DNA from: Duganella sp. BJB476
GTDB taxonomy: Bacteria; Pseudomonadota; Gammaproteobacteria; Burkholderiales; Burkholderiaceae_D
Length of the DNA stretch: 64,000 nt
Reading direction: 5' to 3'
NCBI RefSeq assembly: GCF_003416895.1
Contig: NZ_QVIO01000001.1
Span: 1,364,001 to 1,428,000, forward strand
In this document: piece after piece, positions 8,031 to 18,122 of the stretch
How positions within the stretch are numbered: the first letter of the stretch is position 1
Layout of the letters: every line of letters starts with the position of its first letter
Notes under the pieces: model-generated
What the model was told of the DNA's origin: nothing
Seen by the model: only the letters and a program-made list of their open reading frames with translations
The model's database searches: none
Position numbers and translations under genes: made by a program

Positions 8031-8055
8031 CATGACAGCTCGTCATGGACATGAC
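8031..8055. promoter_or_regulatory. Three alternating CATGAC/GTCATG half-sites, candidate operator
   Basis: CATGAC (8031-8036), GTCATG (8042-8047) and CATGAC (8050-8055) form two overlapping inverted repeats with spacers of 5 and 2 bp. They end 13 bp before the ATG of the next gene and next to its AAGGAAAA ribosome site. Such a site could act as an operator or as an RNA hairpin masking translation start. Confidence 0.4.
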
Positions 8056-8067
8056 TAAGGAAAAAAT

Positions 8068-8637
8068 ATGAAACCAATGCACGTAATCGCCGCCGCACTC
8101 GCCGCCACTTCGCTGTGGGTGGTTGCCGCCGAATCGACTTCCAAGCTGCCCGCGCCATGGTTCGTGACCAGCCAGACGCCATCCTCCTACCAGGCCGGCA
8201 TCGACAACGTTGAAACCATCAGCGGCAGGGGCTCCAAATTCCTGCGCAATACGCAAGGCGACAGCAAGGGGCTGGGCACGCTGATGCAGTCTGTGTCGGC
8301 GAAGCGTTATCAAGGACAGCGTGTGCGTTTCCAGGCGCGGATCAAGTCGCGCGACGTTACCGGCTGGACGGGCTTGTGGATGCGTATCGATGGCCCGTCC
8401 GGCCATAGCGTAGCTTTCTACAACAGCTTCGACAAGCCTATCGTCGGCTCCAGCGACTGGCAAGTCCGCAGCGTCACGCTGGATGTTCCCGATGATGCGG
8501 TAAGTGTCAACTTCGGCGTGAACCATGACGGCACCGGGCAGGTCTGGATAGACGAGCTGTCGCTGGACGTGGTAGGCAAGGACGTGCCGGTTGATGCGAT
8601 GCCGCGCAATAAACTGCCGGAGTCGCCGAGCTTATGA
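8068..8637 (+). CDS. Exported hypothetical protein, jelly-roll (carbohydrate-binding-like) fold suspected
   Basis: A 189-residue protein with a Sec signal peptide (MKPMHVIAAALAATSLWVVAAE). The mature part alternates beta-strand-like segments such as YQGQRVRFQARIKSRDV, WTGLWMRIDGPSG, WQVRSVTLDVPDDAVSVNFGVNHDGTGQVWIDELSL. That pattern (accumulating strands, then GxVWIDxLSL near the end) is typical of galactose-binding-like jelly rolls seen in carbohydrate-binding modules. No catalytic motif is evident. The stop overlaps the start of a LytS-type kinase (ATGA), so the protein is likely co-expressed with the kinase and may be a periplasmic co-sensor or an output of the pair; that role is inferred from context only. 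Confidence 0.72.
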   Translation: MKPMHVIAAALAATSLWVVAAESTSKLPAPWFVTSQTPSSYQAGIDNVETISGRGSKFLRNTQGDSKGLGTLMQSVSAKRYQGQRVRFQARIKSRDVTGWTGLWMRIDGPSGHSVAFYNSFDKPIVGSSDWQVRSVTLDVPDDAVSVNFGVNHDGTGQVWIDELSLDVVGKDVPVDAMPRNKLPESPSL

Positions 8638-9662
8638 GCGGCGCCGCCGTTCTTGACGCGTTACTGCGCGTGGCGGCAAGCAGCGTTCGGCAAAAGGTGC
8701 TGAGCGCTTCCTTGGTTGCCGGCTTTGCGCTGGCGTGTCTGGCGCTGCGGGCCTATACCTTGCTGGCCTTGTTCGGTGCGATGCTGCTGCCGGTGGGGAT
8801 CAGCGCCGCTGGCTTGTTGGCTGCACTGACGACCGTACCCAGGCTGCGCGAGTGGCGATTTTTGTGGCCGGTGTTGCTACTACTGGTCGGCTTGTCGAGT
8901 TGGGTGGCCGGTCTTCTGTATCACCGCAGCTTGTTGATGGTCGATGTGAGCACGCATAACGATTTGCTGGTGCAGTGGTCGGTGGCGTCGTTGGCCTTGC
9001 TGCTGCTGGCGCCGCGCCTCTGGAACGCACAGATCCAGTCGCGCGCCTTGCAGATGGCGCAGTTGACGCAGGCCGCGCTGTCCGCCGACCTGAAGGCCTT
9101 GCAGGCGCAGATCGAGCCGCACTTCCTGTACAACACACTGGCCAACACGCGCTACCTTGCGCGTCACGATCCAGAACGCGCGGTGGAGATGCTCGATCAC
9201 CTGATCGGCTATCTGCATACTGCCTTGCCGGATTTGCGCAGCCCGATGTCCAATCTTGGCCGCGAATGTGAGCTGGCGGGGCACTACCTGGCGTTGATGG
9301 GAATACGCTTCGGCGAGCGCCTGCAATTCGAGATCGACTGTCCCGTCGAACTGGGCGCGGTGGAGCTGCCGCCGTTGATGCTGATGCCGCTGGTGGAGAA
9401 CGCCGTGCAGCACGGCGTTGAGCCGCATCCCGGCAACGTGACCGTGCGGATGCTGGTGCGTCGCCGCGAGGGCGCATTGGTAGTAGCGGTGCGCGACAAC
9501 GGCGCCGGCCCCGGGAAATCCGTGCTGGGCAGCGGTGTCGGACTGCGCAACCTGCGCGAGCGGCTGGCTGCCTTGCATGGCGGCGCTGCCGGATTCAGGC
9601 TTCAAGTGGCGCCTGATGGCTGGACCGAAGCAGAAATCACCTTACCGTTGGGAGTCGCATGA
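8634..9662 (+). CDS. LytS/AlgZ-type sensor histidine kinase
   Basis: A 342-residue membrane kinase. Hydrophobic segments at about residues 25-40, 42-68, 77-95 and 112-126 form the membrane input part, followed by the PF06580-type H-box QIEPHFLYNTLAN with His163. The HATPase region shows PLVENAVQHGVEP, RDNGAGPG and GVGLRNLRERL. It is a paralogue of the kinase at 3439-4632, sharing the near-identical LQAQIEPHFLYNTLAN core. ATG overlaps the stop of the exported protein before it, and its own stop overlaps the start of the LytTR regulator after it, so all three are translationally coupled. Confidence 0.9.
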   Translation: MSGAAVLDALLRVAASSVRQKVLSASLVAGFALACLALRAYTLLALFGAMLLPVGISAAGLLAALTTVPRLREWRFLWPVLLLLVGLSSWVAGLLYHRSLLMVDVSTHNDLLVQWSVASLALLLLAPRLWNAQIQSRALQMAQLTQAALSADLKALQAQIEPHFLYNTLANTRYLARHDPERAVEMLDHLIGYLHTALPDLRSPMSNLGRECELAGHYLALMGIRFGERLQFEIDCPVELGAVELPPLMLMPLVENAVQHGVEPHPGNVTVRMLVRRREGALVVAVRDNGAGPGKSVLGSGVGLRNLRERLAALHGGAAGFRLQVAPDGWTEAEITLPLGVA

Positions 9663-10411
9663 TGTCATCTCATCGCCCGCGCATACTGATCGCGGATGAC
9701 GAGCCTTTGCTGCGCGCGGAATTGCGCCAGTCGCTGGCAGCGTTGTGGCCGGAGGCCGAACTGGTGGCCGAAGCTGCCGACGGCTACGAAGCGCTGCGCC
9801 TGGCGCGCGCGATGGAGCCGGACGTCGCCTTTCTCGACATCCGCATGCCCGGCTTGAGTGGCCTGGAAGTTGCGCGCACCTTCGGCGCGCGCACGCATGT
9901 GGTGTTTGTCACTGCGTACCAGGAACATGCGCTGGCCGCGTTTGACGAAGGCGCGATCGATTATGTGCTCAAGCCCACCGATCCCGTACGCCTGGTACGG
10001 GCCATCGAGCGGGTACGTGCCCGCCTTGGCACGCCGCCGCCGGACCTGGCGCGGCTGATGCAGCAACTGTCGCCAAAGCCGGCCGCGCCGTCATGGCTGC
10101 AGGCGACCGTCGGCAATTCGATACATTTCATCGACTTGAGCGAGGTGATTTACTTCTGTGCGGAGTTCAAATACACCCGGGTGGTGACGCCGCAGCAGGC
10201 CGAAGCCCACATCCGCACGCCGCTGAAGGAGCTGGCCTCCGAGCTGGAGGACGCTGGATTCTGGCAGATACACCGCGGTTATGTGGTGGCGGTCAAGCGG
10301 ATCGCCGCCGTCAGCCGCGATGCCGACGGCGCCTTGTGGCTAAGCCTGCGCGATCACAAGGACAAACTGCCCGTGAGCCAGCGCTTCCAGCACCGGTTCA
10401 AGGGCATGTAG
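9659..10411 (+). CDS. LytTR-family response regulator
   Basis: A 250-residue regulator: receiver domain with ADDEP, phospho-acceptor Asp60 (in FLDIRMPGLSGLE), VTAYQEHAL and VLKPTDP. A short linker follows, then a LytTR DNA-binding domain with LSEVIYFCAEFKYTRVV, IRTPLKEL and FWQIHRGYVVAVKRI. It is the partner of the kinase it overlaps (ATGATG; the start could also be 9662) and a paralogue of the regulator at 4563-5408. The LytTR recognition parts differ enough that distinct DNA targets are plausible. Its own promoter region carries a 20-bp-spaced direct repeat (7941/7961). Confidence 0.92.
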   Translation: MMSSHRPRILIADDEPLLRAELRQSLAALWPEAELVAEAADGYEALRLARAMEPDVAFLDIRMPGLSGLEVARTFGARTHVVFVTAYQEHALAAFDEGAIDYVLKPTDPVRLVRAIERVRARLGTPPPDLARLMQQLSPKPAAPSWLQATVGNSIHFIDLSEVIYFCAEFKYTRVVTPQQAEAHIRTPLKELASELEDAGFWQIHRGYVVAVKRIAAVSRDADGALWLSLRDHKDKLPVSQRFQHRFKGM

Positions 10412-10416
10412 CGCTA

Positions 10417-11157
10417 TCAGAACGAGTAGACCAGCGTCACCGACGTTTGGGTATCGGTGTTCTTTTTATCTTCCGGCACGTTGGTGTCGTTGCGGACGCT
10501 GAACGCGGCCTTCATCTGCATGGTGCTGTTGATTTTGGTGCGCAGCGCCGTCTCGGCCAGCGAGTGCATGTTCGAGGTGCCGCGCTCCACGCTCAGGTTC
10601 TGCGTGAACAGGGCGCTGTCGCTCAACTTCCATTTCAGGTTGGCCGCGCCGCGCACGGTCATGCCGCTTTCCGCTTCGCCGGTCGAACGCGTGCCGTTGA
10701 AATAGCCGGGACCAATTTCCACGTCCAGGCTGTGCTCCGGCGTCTTGTAGGTCTCGGTGCCGTAACCGACGCCCACGGTGGAGTAGCGCGTGTAGGCGCC
10801 GAATTTGTCGTTGACGTGGGTCGCCAGCGCGAACAGCTTGTCATGATCCTGAAGCAGCTTGTAGGCAGTCTTGGCGGAGAAGGAGTAGCGCTGCGCGGAG
10901 CGCTCGCGCACTTTTTCGCCGTCGGCTTGCGTGACCTGTTCGTCCTTGAAGTAGCCGGCCAGGATGTACTCGTTGCTCCAGTCGGGCAGCTCCTGCTTGG
11001 CATCCAGCTTGCCGGTCACCGAAGTACCGACCGTGTTACCGGAAGTGGAAATGGCGCCCAATTCTGCGGAGTTGTTCCAGCCGTGTACTGAGGCGGTATC
11101 TGCTGCTGCGAGGCCATGGACCAGGGTGAGGGTGGGGATTAGGAAGATCGCTTTCAT
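10417..11157 (-). CDS. DUF481 domain-containing outer-membrane protein (YdiY-like)
   Basis: A 246-residue protein of the DUF481 family, which groups salt-induced outer-membrane proteins of unknown mechanism. It has a Sec signal peptide (MKAIFLIPTLTLVHGLAAAD), the early NSAELGAISTSGNTVGTSV segment typical of the family, repeated amphipathic beta-strands and a C-terminal aromatic residue (YSF) as expected for beta-barrel insertion. The frame is open 13 codons upstream, but the signal peptide marks ATG 11157 as the start. It is convergent with the second LytTR gene, with 5 bp between the stops, and is not part of that operon. Confidence 0.88.
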   Translation of the reverse strand: MKAIFLIPTLTLVHGLAAADTASVHGWNNSAELGAISTSGNTVGTSVTGKLDAKQELPDWSNEYILAGYFKDEQVTQADGEKVRERSAQRYSFSAKTAYKLLQDHDKLFALATHVNDKFGAYTRYSTVGVGYGTETYKTPEHSLDVEIGPGYFNGTRSTGEAESGMTVRGAANLKWKLSDSALFTQNLSVERGTSNMHSLAETALRTKINSTMQMKAAFSVRNDTNVPEDKKNTDTQTSVTLVYSF

Positions 11158-11283
11158 GTCGATATTGTACCCGAGCTCAAAAAACAACGCATTCAAGAGG
11201 GCGCGACCGGTACGTGCGAGGCCGTACAGAAAAAAAACTAAGCTTGCGAGAAGATCAATATACTTATTAAAGGGATATTGATC

Positions 11284-11676
11284 ATGAACGCCGCACTCAG
11301 AGTGTCACAGTTGTTGTTATGTGTAGGATTAGTCGCCAGTACGGTTTACGCCAGCGCCGGTATCAATCGCTGCGTTTCGGCGGACGGCAAGGTGTTGTTG
11401 ACCGATGCAGATTGTCCGCCGGAGAGCCGGCCGGATGTCAGCGATGACGGCGCAGTGGGTGTCGCGATCAATAGCGGCGCCGTCGCTCCTGCTGCGGTCA
11501 ATGTGCCCGCGGCTTCGGCGGTAACGCCGTTGCAGCGTAGCCCTTGGGCCGATTTGCCGCATCCCTTGGTACGCAAGAGCATAGGGCTGGACGCTGGAAC
11601 GCTGCAGGCAGCATATCAAACCATGCAGTTGGACGACGAGATGCGCCGTCAGCGGCATCTGGTCGCGCTGCGCTAA
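11284..11676 (+). CDS. DUF4124-like small exported protein
   Basis: A 130-residue protein with a Sec signal (hydrophobic LLLCVGLVASTVYASA). The stretch NRCVSADGKVLLTDADCP matches the DUF4124 pattern (x-x-C-x-x-x-D-G-x-x-x-x-T-D-x-x-C), a short cystine-containing module common in betaproteobacterial exported proteins. A low-complexity Ala/Val/Pro stretch follows and then a C-terminal charged helix. ATG 11284 has an AAAGGGAT ribosome site; a TTG two codons earlier is less likely. A PEP-CTERM gene follows after 12 bp. No biochemical function is known. Confidence 0.78.
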   Translation: MNAALRVSQLLLCVGLVASTVYASAGINRCVSADGKVLLTDADCPPESRPDVSDDGAVGVAINSGAVAPAAVNVPAASAVTPLQRSPWADLPHPLVRKSIGLDAGTLQAAYQTMQLDDEMRRQRHLVALR

Positions 11677-11688
11677 TTTGGAGCCGGG

Positions 11689-12366
11689 ATGAGGATTTTT
11701 ACCGCCGCTGTATTGGTTTCAGTGATGTTCTCCTGCGCGGCCAGCGCCGACGACAATGTGGCCTATCTCGCCGATGTCAGCACGTACGGCCCCGGTATCG
11801 GCGACTCGGCCGGCGCGGTGTGGGGCGGTGGCATGGCGCGGCTCGACAGCGTCACCGATGGCGCATTCAATCCGATCGGCCAGCAGTGGAATTTCGATTC
11901 GGTGTACTGGTCCGGCACGGGGAGCGGCGTGGTCATCACGCTGGCCCATGCTGCGCTGGTCAACCAGCTGGTGCTGGAGGCCGATAGCAATGACGACTAC
12001 CATATCGAGTTCCTCGACCGGGACCATGTCTGGCAAGGCTTGACGGCCGTCGATATGGATGACAATCCCGCTGGACAAAACCTGTACGGCGGTCCGCTGG
12101 CGGCGCCGGTAGTGGCTCGCGCGTTCCGTATTTCCGCCAGCGGCGACAATCATTATTCGCTCGCCGAGTTCCAGGCGATAGGGGCGTGGGCGACAGATGA
12201 CGAGCCGGTCGTGCTGCCGGTCACCCCGGCTGATCCGCCACCGCTGCCGGTGCCGGAGCCGGCCAGCTACCTGATGCTGGTCGCAGGCCTGGCGCTACTG
12301 GCCAAGAAGATTAACTCGTCAGCCAGTAATCCGGCCGCGCGTAGATCTCCTTCAGCATGTCGATGA
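11689..12366 (+). CDS. PEP-CTERM sorting domain protein
   Basis: A 225-residue exported protein. An N-terminal signal peptide (MRIFTAAVLVSVMFSCAASA) is followed by a beta-rich domain with a discoidin-like flavour (VYWSGTGSGVVITLAHAALVNQLVLEADSNDDYHIEFLD pattern). A Pro-rich linker leads to the sorting tag VPEPASYLMLVAGLALLAKK, recognised by exosortase, which targets such proteins to the surface or matrix. PEP-CTERM proteins normally stop shortly after the basic residues. Here 18 further residues are read from sequence overlapping the end of the convergent LysR gene (56 bp overlap), a likely loss of the original stop. No exosortase gene is in the window. Confidence 0.82.
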   Translation: MRIFTAAVLVSVMFSCAASADDNVAYLADVSTYGPGIGDSAGAVWGGGMARLDSVTDGAFNPIGQQWNFDSVYWSGTGSGVVITLAHAALVNQLVLEADSNDDYHIEFLDRDHVWQGLTAVDMDDNPAGQNLYGGPLAAPVVARAFRISASGDNHYSLAEFQAIGAWATDDEPVVLPVTPADPPPLPVPEPASYLMLVAGLALLAKKINSSASNPAARRSPSACR

Positions 12367-13219
12367 AGAAGCGCACCTTGGCCGGCAAGTGCCGCTGCTG
12401 CGGATAGACGGCCACGATGTCATACTGCGGCAGCGCGTAATCGTCCAGCACCGTAATCAGCTCTCCCGACGCCAGTTGCGACTGGATCTCCCACGATGAG
12501 CGCCACGCCAGCCCCAAACCCTCGGTAGCCCAACGATGCAGCAGTTCGCCGTCGTTGCAGTTCAAATTCCCATCCGCCCGCACCGTCACCTGCTTGCCAC
12601 CATCCTGGAAATACCAGCCGCGCTGCTGGCCGCCTTGCAGGTTGAAGGCCAGGCAGTTGTGCTGCGACAGATCGTCCAGCGTGCGTGGAATTCCATGGCG
12701 CTCGAAGTATTCCGGTGTGCCGCATACCACGCGCCGGTTGCTGGCCAGCTTGACGGCGACGAAGCTCGGATCGATCACGCCACCAATGCGGATGCCGACG
12801 TCATAACCATCCCGCACCAGATCCACCACGCGGTCGGTCAGGTTGAACGATATCTGCACGTCCGGATGCGCGCGCACAAAGCCCGCGGCATGGGGCGCCA
12901 CGTGCTTGCGGCCGAAGGCGGCCGGCGCCGAGACGATCAGGTGGCCGGTGGCGCGATGCCGCCCCTCGGACACCATGCGGTCCGCATGACCCAGATCCGC
13001 GAGCAATTTGCGGCAATGGTCCAGATAGAGCGTGCCTTGTTCGGTCAGCGTCAGGTGGCGGGTGGTGCGGTGCATCAGCTTCACGCCCAGGCGCTTTTCC
13101 AGCGCGTCGATACGCCTGCCCAGCATGACGGGCGTGATGTGCTGGCCCATCGCCGCGCGTACCAGGCTGCCCTTTTCGGCCACGTCGACGAAGGCCTCGA
13201 TTTGCGTCAATTTATCCAT
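12311..13219 (-). CDS. LysR-family regulator, probable regulator of the glyoxylate operon
   Basis: A 302-residue LysR-type regulator with an N-terminal winged helix (IEAFVDVAEKGSLVRAAMGQHITPVMLGRRIDALEKRLGVKLMHRTTR pattern) and a C-terminal periplasmic-binding-like effector domain (AFGRKHVAPH, FNLTDRVVDLVRDGYDVGIRIG). The frame is open six codons further, but MDKLTQIEAF is the standard LysR start (13219). It is divergent from gcl with 129 bp between the starts. LysR proteins usually control the gene they face, so the effector may be glyoxylate or a related two- to three-carbon acid. Its end overlaps the PEP-CTERM gene. Confidence 0.9.
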   Translation of the reverse strand: MDKLTQIEAFVDVAEKGSLVRAAMGQHITPVMLGRRIDALEKRLGVKLMHRTTRHLTLTEQGTLYLDHCRKLLADLGHADRMVSEGRHRATGHLIVSAPAAFGRKHVAPHAAGFVRAHPDVQISFNLTDRVVDLVRDGYDVGIRIGGVIDPSFVAVKLASNRRVVCGTPEYFERHGIPRTLDDLSQHNCLAFNLQGGQQRGWYFQDGGKQVTVRADGNLNCNDGELLHRWATEGLGLAWRSSWEIQSQLASGELITVLDDYALPQYDIVAVYPQQRHLPAKVRFFIDMLKEIYARPDYWLTS

Positions 13220-13239
13220 ACGCAGATTATTCCACACTT

Positions 13240-13262
13240 ATTCCGTATTTTGAGTATCGAAT
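13240..13262. promoter_or_regulatory. Imperfect dyad ATTC/GAAT in the LysR-gcl divergent promoter region
   Basis: ATTC at 13240-13243 and GAAT at 13259-13262 flank TA-rich sequence (GTATTTTGAGTATC), giving a partial dyad centred at 13251. It lies midway between the LysR start (13219) and the gcl start (13349). LysR regulators bind T-N11-A dyads in exactly this location. Symmetry is incomplete, so this is only a candidate. Confidence 0.3.
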
Positions 13263-13348
13263 AAAGCGAGAGTTTGTCTTCTTATCACGGCCGATCTTTC
13301 CCGCTACGATGATCCCATCAATTCAGTACTTAACCTCAGGGGACAATC

Positions 13349-15124
<1,776 letters not shown>

Positions 15125-15135
15125 GAGGAAACGTC

Positions 15136-15915
15136 ATGACCAAACTTGCAGCCAACCTGACCATGCTGTTCACCGAAGTGCCCTTCATCGAGCGCTTCGA
15201 GGCGGCGGCCCGCGCCGGCTTCCAGGCGGTGGAGTTCCTGTTCCCGTATGCCTACAGCGCCCGCGACCTGTCCGAGCGCCTGAAGGCCAACCAGCTGGAA
15301 CTGGTGCTCCATAATCTGCCAGCCGGTAACTGGGAGGCCGGTGAACGTGGTATCGCCTGCCACCCGGACCGCGTTGCGGAATTCCGCGATGGCGTCTGGA
15401 CCGCCATCGCCTACGCCAAGGAACTGGGCGTCAAGCAGGTGAACTGCCTGGTTGGCATCACGCCGCAGGGCGTGACGCGCCAGGACGCACAGGTCACGCT
15501 GGTGGACAACCTGCGCTTCGCCGCCGCGGCGCTGAAGGACGAGGGCATCCGCCTGCTGATTGAACCGATCAACAGCTACGACATACCCGGCTTCTTCCTG
15601 ACCAATACGGCACAGGCGGCGTCGCTGATCGTCGCCACCGGCTCGGACAACCTGTTCATCCAGTACGACATCTATCACATGCAGCGCATGGAAGGTGAAC
15701 TGACGAACACCATCAAGAAGCACCTGTCGCTGATCGGCCACGTGCAGTTGGCGGATAACCCCGGCCGCAACGAACCGGGCACCGGAGAAATCAACTACCG
15801 CTACCTGTTCGAACAGTTGGACGCCTCGGGCTACGACGGCTGGATCGGTTGCGAATACAAGCCGCGTACCAGCACCGAAGCTGGCCTGGGCTGGCGCGCC
15901 GCGCACGGCGTTTAA
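15136..15915 (+). CDS. hyi: Hydroxypyruvate isomerase
   Basis: A 259-residue TIM-barrel enzyme interconverting hydroxypyruvate and tartronate semialdehyde. Family features: start TKLAANLTMLFTEVPFIERF, AGFQAVEFLFPY, metal-binding acidic residues in LLIEPINSYDIPGFFL (Glu), IQYDIYHMQRMEG (Asp/His), VQLADNPGRNEPGTGEINY and the closing GCEYKP (Glu). It is 11 bp downstream of gcl with an AGAGGAAA ribosome site, which is the usual gcl-hyi order in enteric and betaproteobacterial glyoxylate operons. Confidence 0.96.
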   Translation: MTKLAANLTMLFTEVPFIERFEAAARAGFQAVEFLFPYAYSARDLSERLKANQLELVLHNLPAGNWEAGERGIACHPDRVAEFRDGVWTAIAYAKELGVKQVNCLVGITPQGVTRQDAQVTLVDNLRFAAAALKDEGIRLLIEPINSYDIPGFFLTNTAQAASLIVATGSDNLFIQYDIYHMQRMEGELTNTIKKHLSLIGHVQLADNPGRNEPGTGEINYRYLFEQLDASGYDGWIGCEYKPRTSTEAGLGWRAAHGV

Positions 15916-15952
15916 TTCGGCGTCTAAACCAAAACTTTACAAGGAAAATATC

Positions 15953-16840
15953 ATGTCTCGAGTTGGATTTATTGGTCTGGGTATCATGGGCGCACCGATG
16001 GCGCAGCACCTGCTGAACGGTGGTCACAAACTGTACCTGCACGACATCAAGAACCCGCCGTTCCCGCTGATCGAAGCCGGTGCGACGGTCTGCACCTCGG
16101 CCGCCGAAGTGGCTGCGCGTGCCGACATCATCATCGTCATGGTGCCCGATACGCCGCACGTTGAAGCGGCGCTGTTCGGCGAAGAAGGCGTGGCCAAGGG
16201 CCTGCGTCCAAACACCATCGTGGTCGACATGAGCTCAATCTCGCCGATCGAAACCAAGAAATTCGCCAAGAAGATCAATGCGCTCGGTTGCGAATACCTG
16301 GATGCGCCGGTGTCCGGTGGCGAAGTCGGCGCCAAGGCCGGTTCGCTGACGATCATGGTCGGCGGCTCGGAAGCGGCGTTCGAAATCGTCAAGCCGCTGT
16401 TTGAATTGATGGGCAAGAACATCACCCTGGTCGGCGGCAACGGCGACGGCCAGACCACCAAGGTCGCCAACCAGATCATCGTGGCGTTGAACATCCAGGC
16501 CGTGGCCGAGGCGCTGCTGTTCGCATCCAAGGCCGGCGCCGATCCAGCCAAGGTCCGCTCGGCGCTGATGGGCGGCTTCGCCAACTCGCGTATCCTGGAA
16601 GTACACGGCGAGCGCATGGTCAAGCGCACCTTCAATCCGGGCTTCCGCATTGAACTGCACCAGAAGGACTTGAACCTGGCACTGCAAGGCGCCAAGGCGA
16701 TGGGCGTGTCGCTGCCGAATACCGCGATGGCGCAGGAACTGATGAATGCCTGCGCGGCCAATGGCCTGGGCGGCATGGACCACTCGGCACTGTGCCGCGC
16801 GATTGAAATCATGTCTAACCACCAGATCGCCGAGGCGTAA
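15953..16840 (+). CDS. glxR: Tartronate semialdehyde reductase (2-hydroxy-3-oxopropionate reductase)
   Basis: A 295-residue beta-hydroxyacid dehydrogenase reducing tartronate semialdehyde to D-glycerate with NAD(P)H. The N-terminal Rossmann motif is VGFIGLGIMGAPMAQHL. The substrate-binding segment is DAPVSGGEVGAKAGSLTIMVGG, and the catalytic Lys lies in GDGQTTKVANQIIVALN. The C-terminal helical domain ends with HQKDLNLAL and DHSALCRAIE, as in GlxR/GarR. It follows hyi after 37 bp, with an AAGGAAAA ribosome site. Its stop overlaps the kinase start (TAATG). Confidence 0.96.
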   Translation: MSRVGFIGLGIMGAPMAQHLLNGGHKLYLHDIKNPPFPLIEAGATVCTSAAEVAARADIIIVMVPDTPHVEAALFGEEGVAKGLRPNTIVVDMSSISPIETKKFAKKINALGCEYLDAPVSGGEVGAKAGSLTIMVGGSEAAFEIVKPLFELMGKNITLVGGNGDGQTTKVANQIIVALNIQAVAEALLFASKAGADPAKVRSALMGGFANSRILEVHGERMVKRTFNPGFRIELHQKDLNLALQGAKAMGVSLPNTAMAQELMNACAANGLGGMDHSALCRAIEIMSNHQIAEA

Positions 16841-18108
16841 TGAGTACCCTGAATCCACGCCAATTCCTGCTCGATCTGTATGGCAGCGCGGTGGACGCTG
16901 TCAGTGCCGAGAAGTGCCTGCCGGCGTACCTGCCGGAGCCGCCGAAGAATGGCCGCACGCTGGTGATCGGCGCAGGCAAGGGCGCCGCCGCGATGGCGCG
17001 CGCCGTCGAACGTCACTGGAAAGGTGACATCTCCGGGCTGGTCGTCACGCGCTACGAGCATGGCGTGGACTGCGAGCGCATCGAAGTGATCGAGGCCGCC
17101 CATCCGGTGCCGGACGAAGCGGGACTTGCCGCCGCCGGCCGCATGATGGACATGGTAAAGGGCCTGAGCGAAAACGATCTGGTGCTGTGCCTGATCTCCG
17201 GCGGCGGTTCCTCGCTGCTGGCATTGCCGGCGCCCGGCATCACGCTGGAGCAGAAGCAGGCGCTGAACAAGGCCTTGCTGAAGAGCGGCGCCGCGATCTC
17301 CGAGATGAACTGCGTGCGCAAGCATCTGTCGGCCATCAAGGGCGGCCGACTGGCGCTGGCTTGCGCGCCGGCCCGCGTGGTGACGCTGCTGATTTCGGAC
17401 GTCCCTGGCGACGATCCCGGCATCATCGCCAGCGGCCCGACGCTGCCCGACCCAACCACCTGCGCCGATGCGCTGGCGGTGCTGCGTAAGTATGACATCG
17501 CTATCCCGGACAGCATCCGCGAGCATCTCGAATCCGGCGCCGGCGAAACGCCGAAGCCGGGTGATCCACGCTTCGCCCGTAACAGCCATCACGTCATCGC
17601 CATTGCGCAGGACGCGCTGGAGGCAGCGGCAGCGCATGCGCATGCTGTGGGCATCACGCCTTACATCCTGTCCGACGGCATTGAAGGCGAATCGCGTGAT
17701 GTCGCCATCGTCCACGCGGCGATGGCCCGGCAGGTGGCGGCGCGCGGCCAGCCGTTCCAGCGTCCTTGCGTCATCATTTCCGGCGGCGAGACCACGGTCA
17801 CGGTGCGCGGTTCGGGACGCGGCGGCCGGAATGCCGAGTTCCTGCTCAGCCTTGCGGTGGCGCTGGACGGCCATCCCGGCATCCACGCGGTGGCCTGCGA
17901 TACCGACGGCATCGACGGTTCCGAGGACAACGCCGGCGCGCTGTATGGACCGGATTCGCTGGAACGCGGCCTGACGCAAAAGCTGCGGGCCAAGACTCTG
18001 CTGGAAAACAATGACGGCTACGGCTACTTCAGTGCGTTGAATGACCTGGTGGTCAGCGGTCCAACCCGCACCAACGTCAACGACTTCCGCGCCGTTTTAA
18101 TTCTGTAA
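16840..18108 (+). CDS. gckA: Glycerate 2-kinase (MOFRL/GckA-TtuD family)
   Basis: A 422-residue kinase of the DUF4147/MOFRL type that phosphorylates D-glycerate to 2-phosphoglycerate. N-terminal domain: VIGAGKGAAAMARAVE and VTRYEH, then AHPVPDEAG and the phosphate-binding SGGGSSLLALP. The MOFRL C-terminal domain shows ISGGETTVTVRGSGRGGRNAEFLLSLA and DTDGIDGSEDNAGA. The product enters glycolysis through enolase and the pyruvate kinase encoded next. It overlaps glxR by one base and lies 14 bp upstream of pyk. The symbol follows the 2-kinase family (gckA/ttuD are used interchangeably); it is not the GlxK type. Confidence 0.93.
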   Translation: MSTLNPRQFLLDLYGSAVDAVSAEKCLPAYLPEPPKNGRTLVIGAGKGAAAMARAVERHWKGDISGLVVTRYEHGVDCERIEVIEAAHPVPDEAGLAAAGRMMDMVKGLSENDLVLCLISGGGSSLLALPAPGITLEQKQALNKALLKSGAAISEMNCVRKHLSAIKGGRLALACAPARVVTLLISDVPGDDPGIIASGPTLPDPTTCADALAVLRKYDIAIPDSIREHLESGAGETPKPGDPRFARNSHHVIAIAQDALEAAAAHAHAVGITPYILSDGIEGESRDVAIVHAAMARQVAARGQPFQRPCVIISGGETTVTVRGSGRGGRNAEFLLSLAVALDGHPGIHAVACDTDGIDGSEDNAGALYGPDSLERGLTQKLRAKTLLENNDGYGYFSALNDLVVSGPTRTNVNDFRAVLIL

Positions 18109-18122
18109 AAAAGGAATACCCA

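Noticed and set aside
16024..17979. Long minus-strand open frame opposite glxR and glycerate kinase
   Set aside because: Spans two well-identified genes and their junction; low-complexity Arg/His/Ala translation typical of a shadow.
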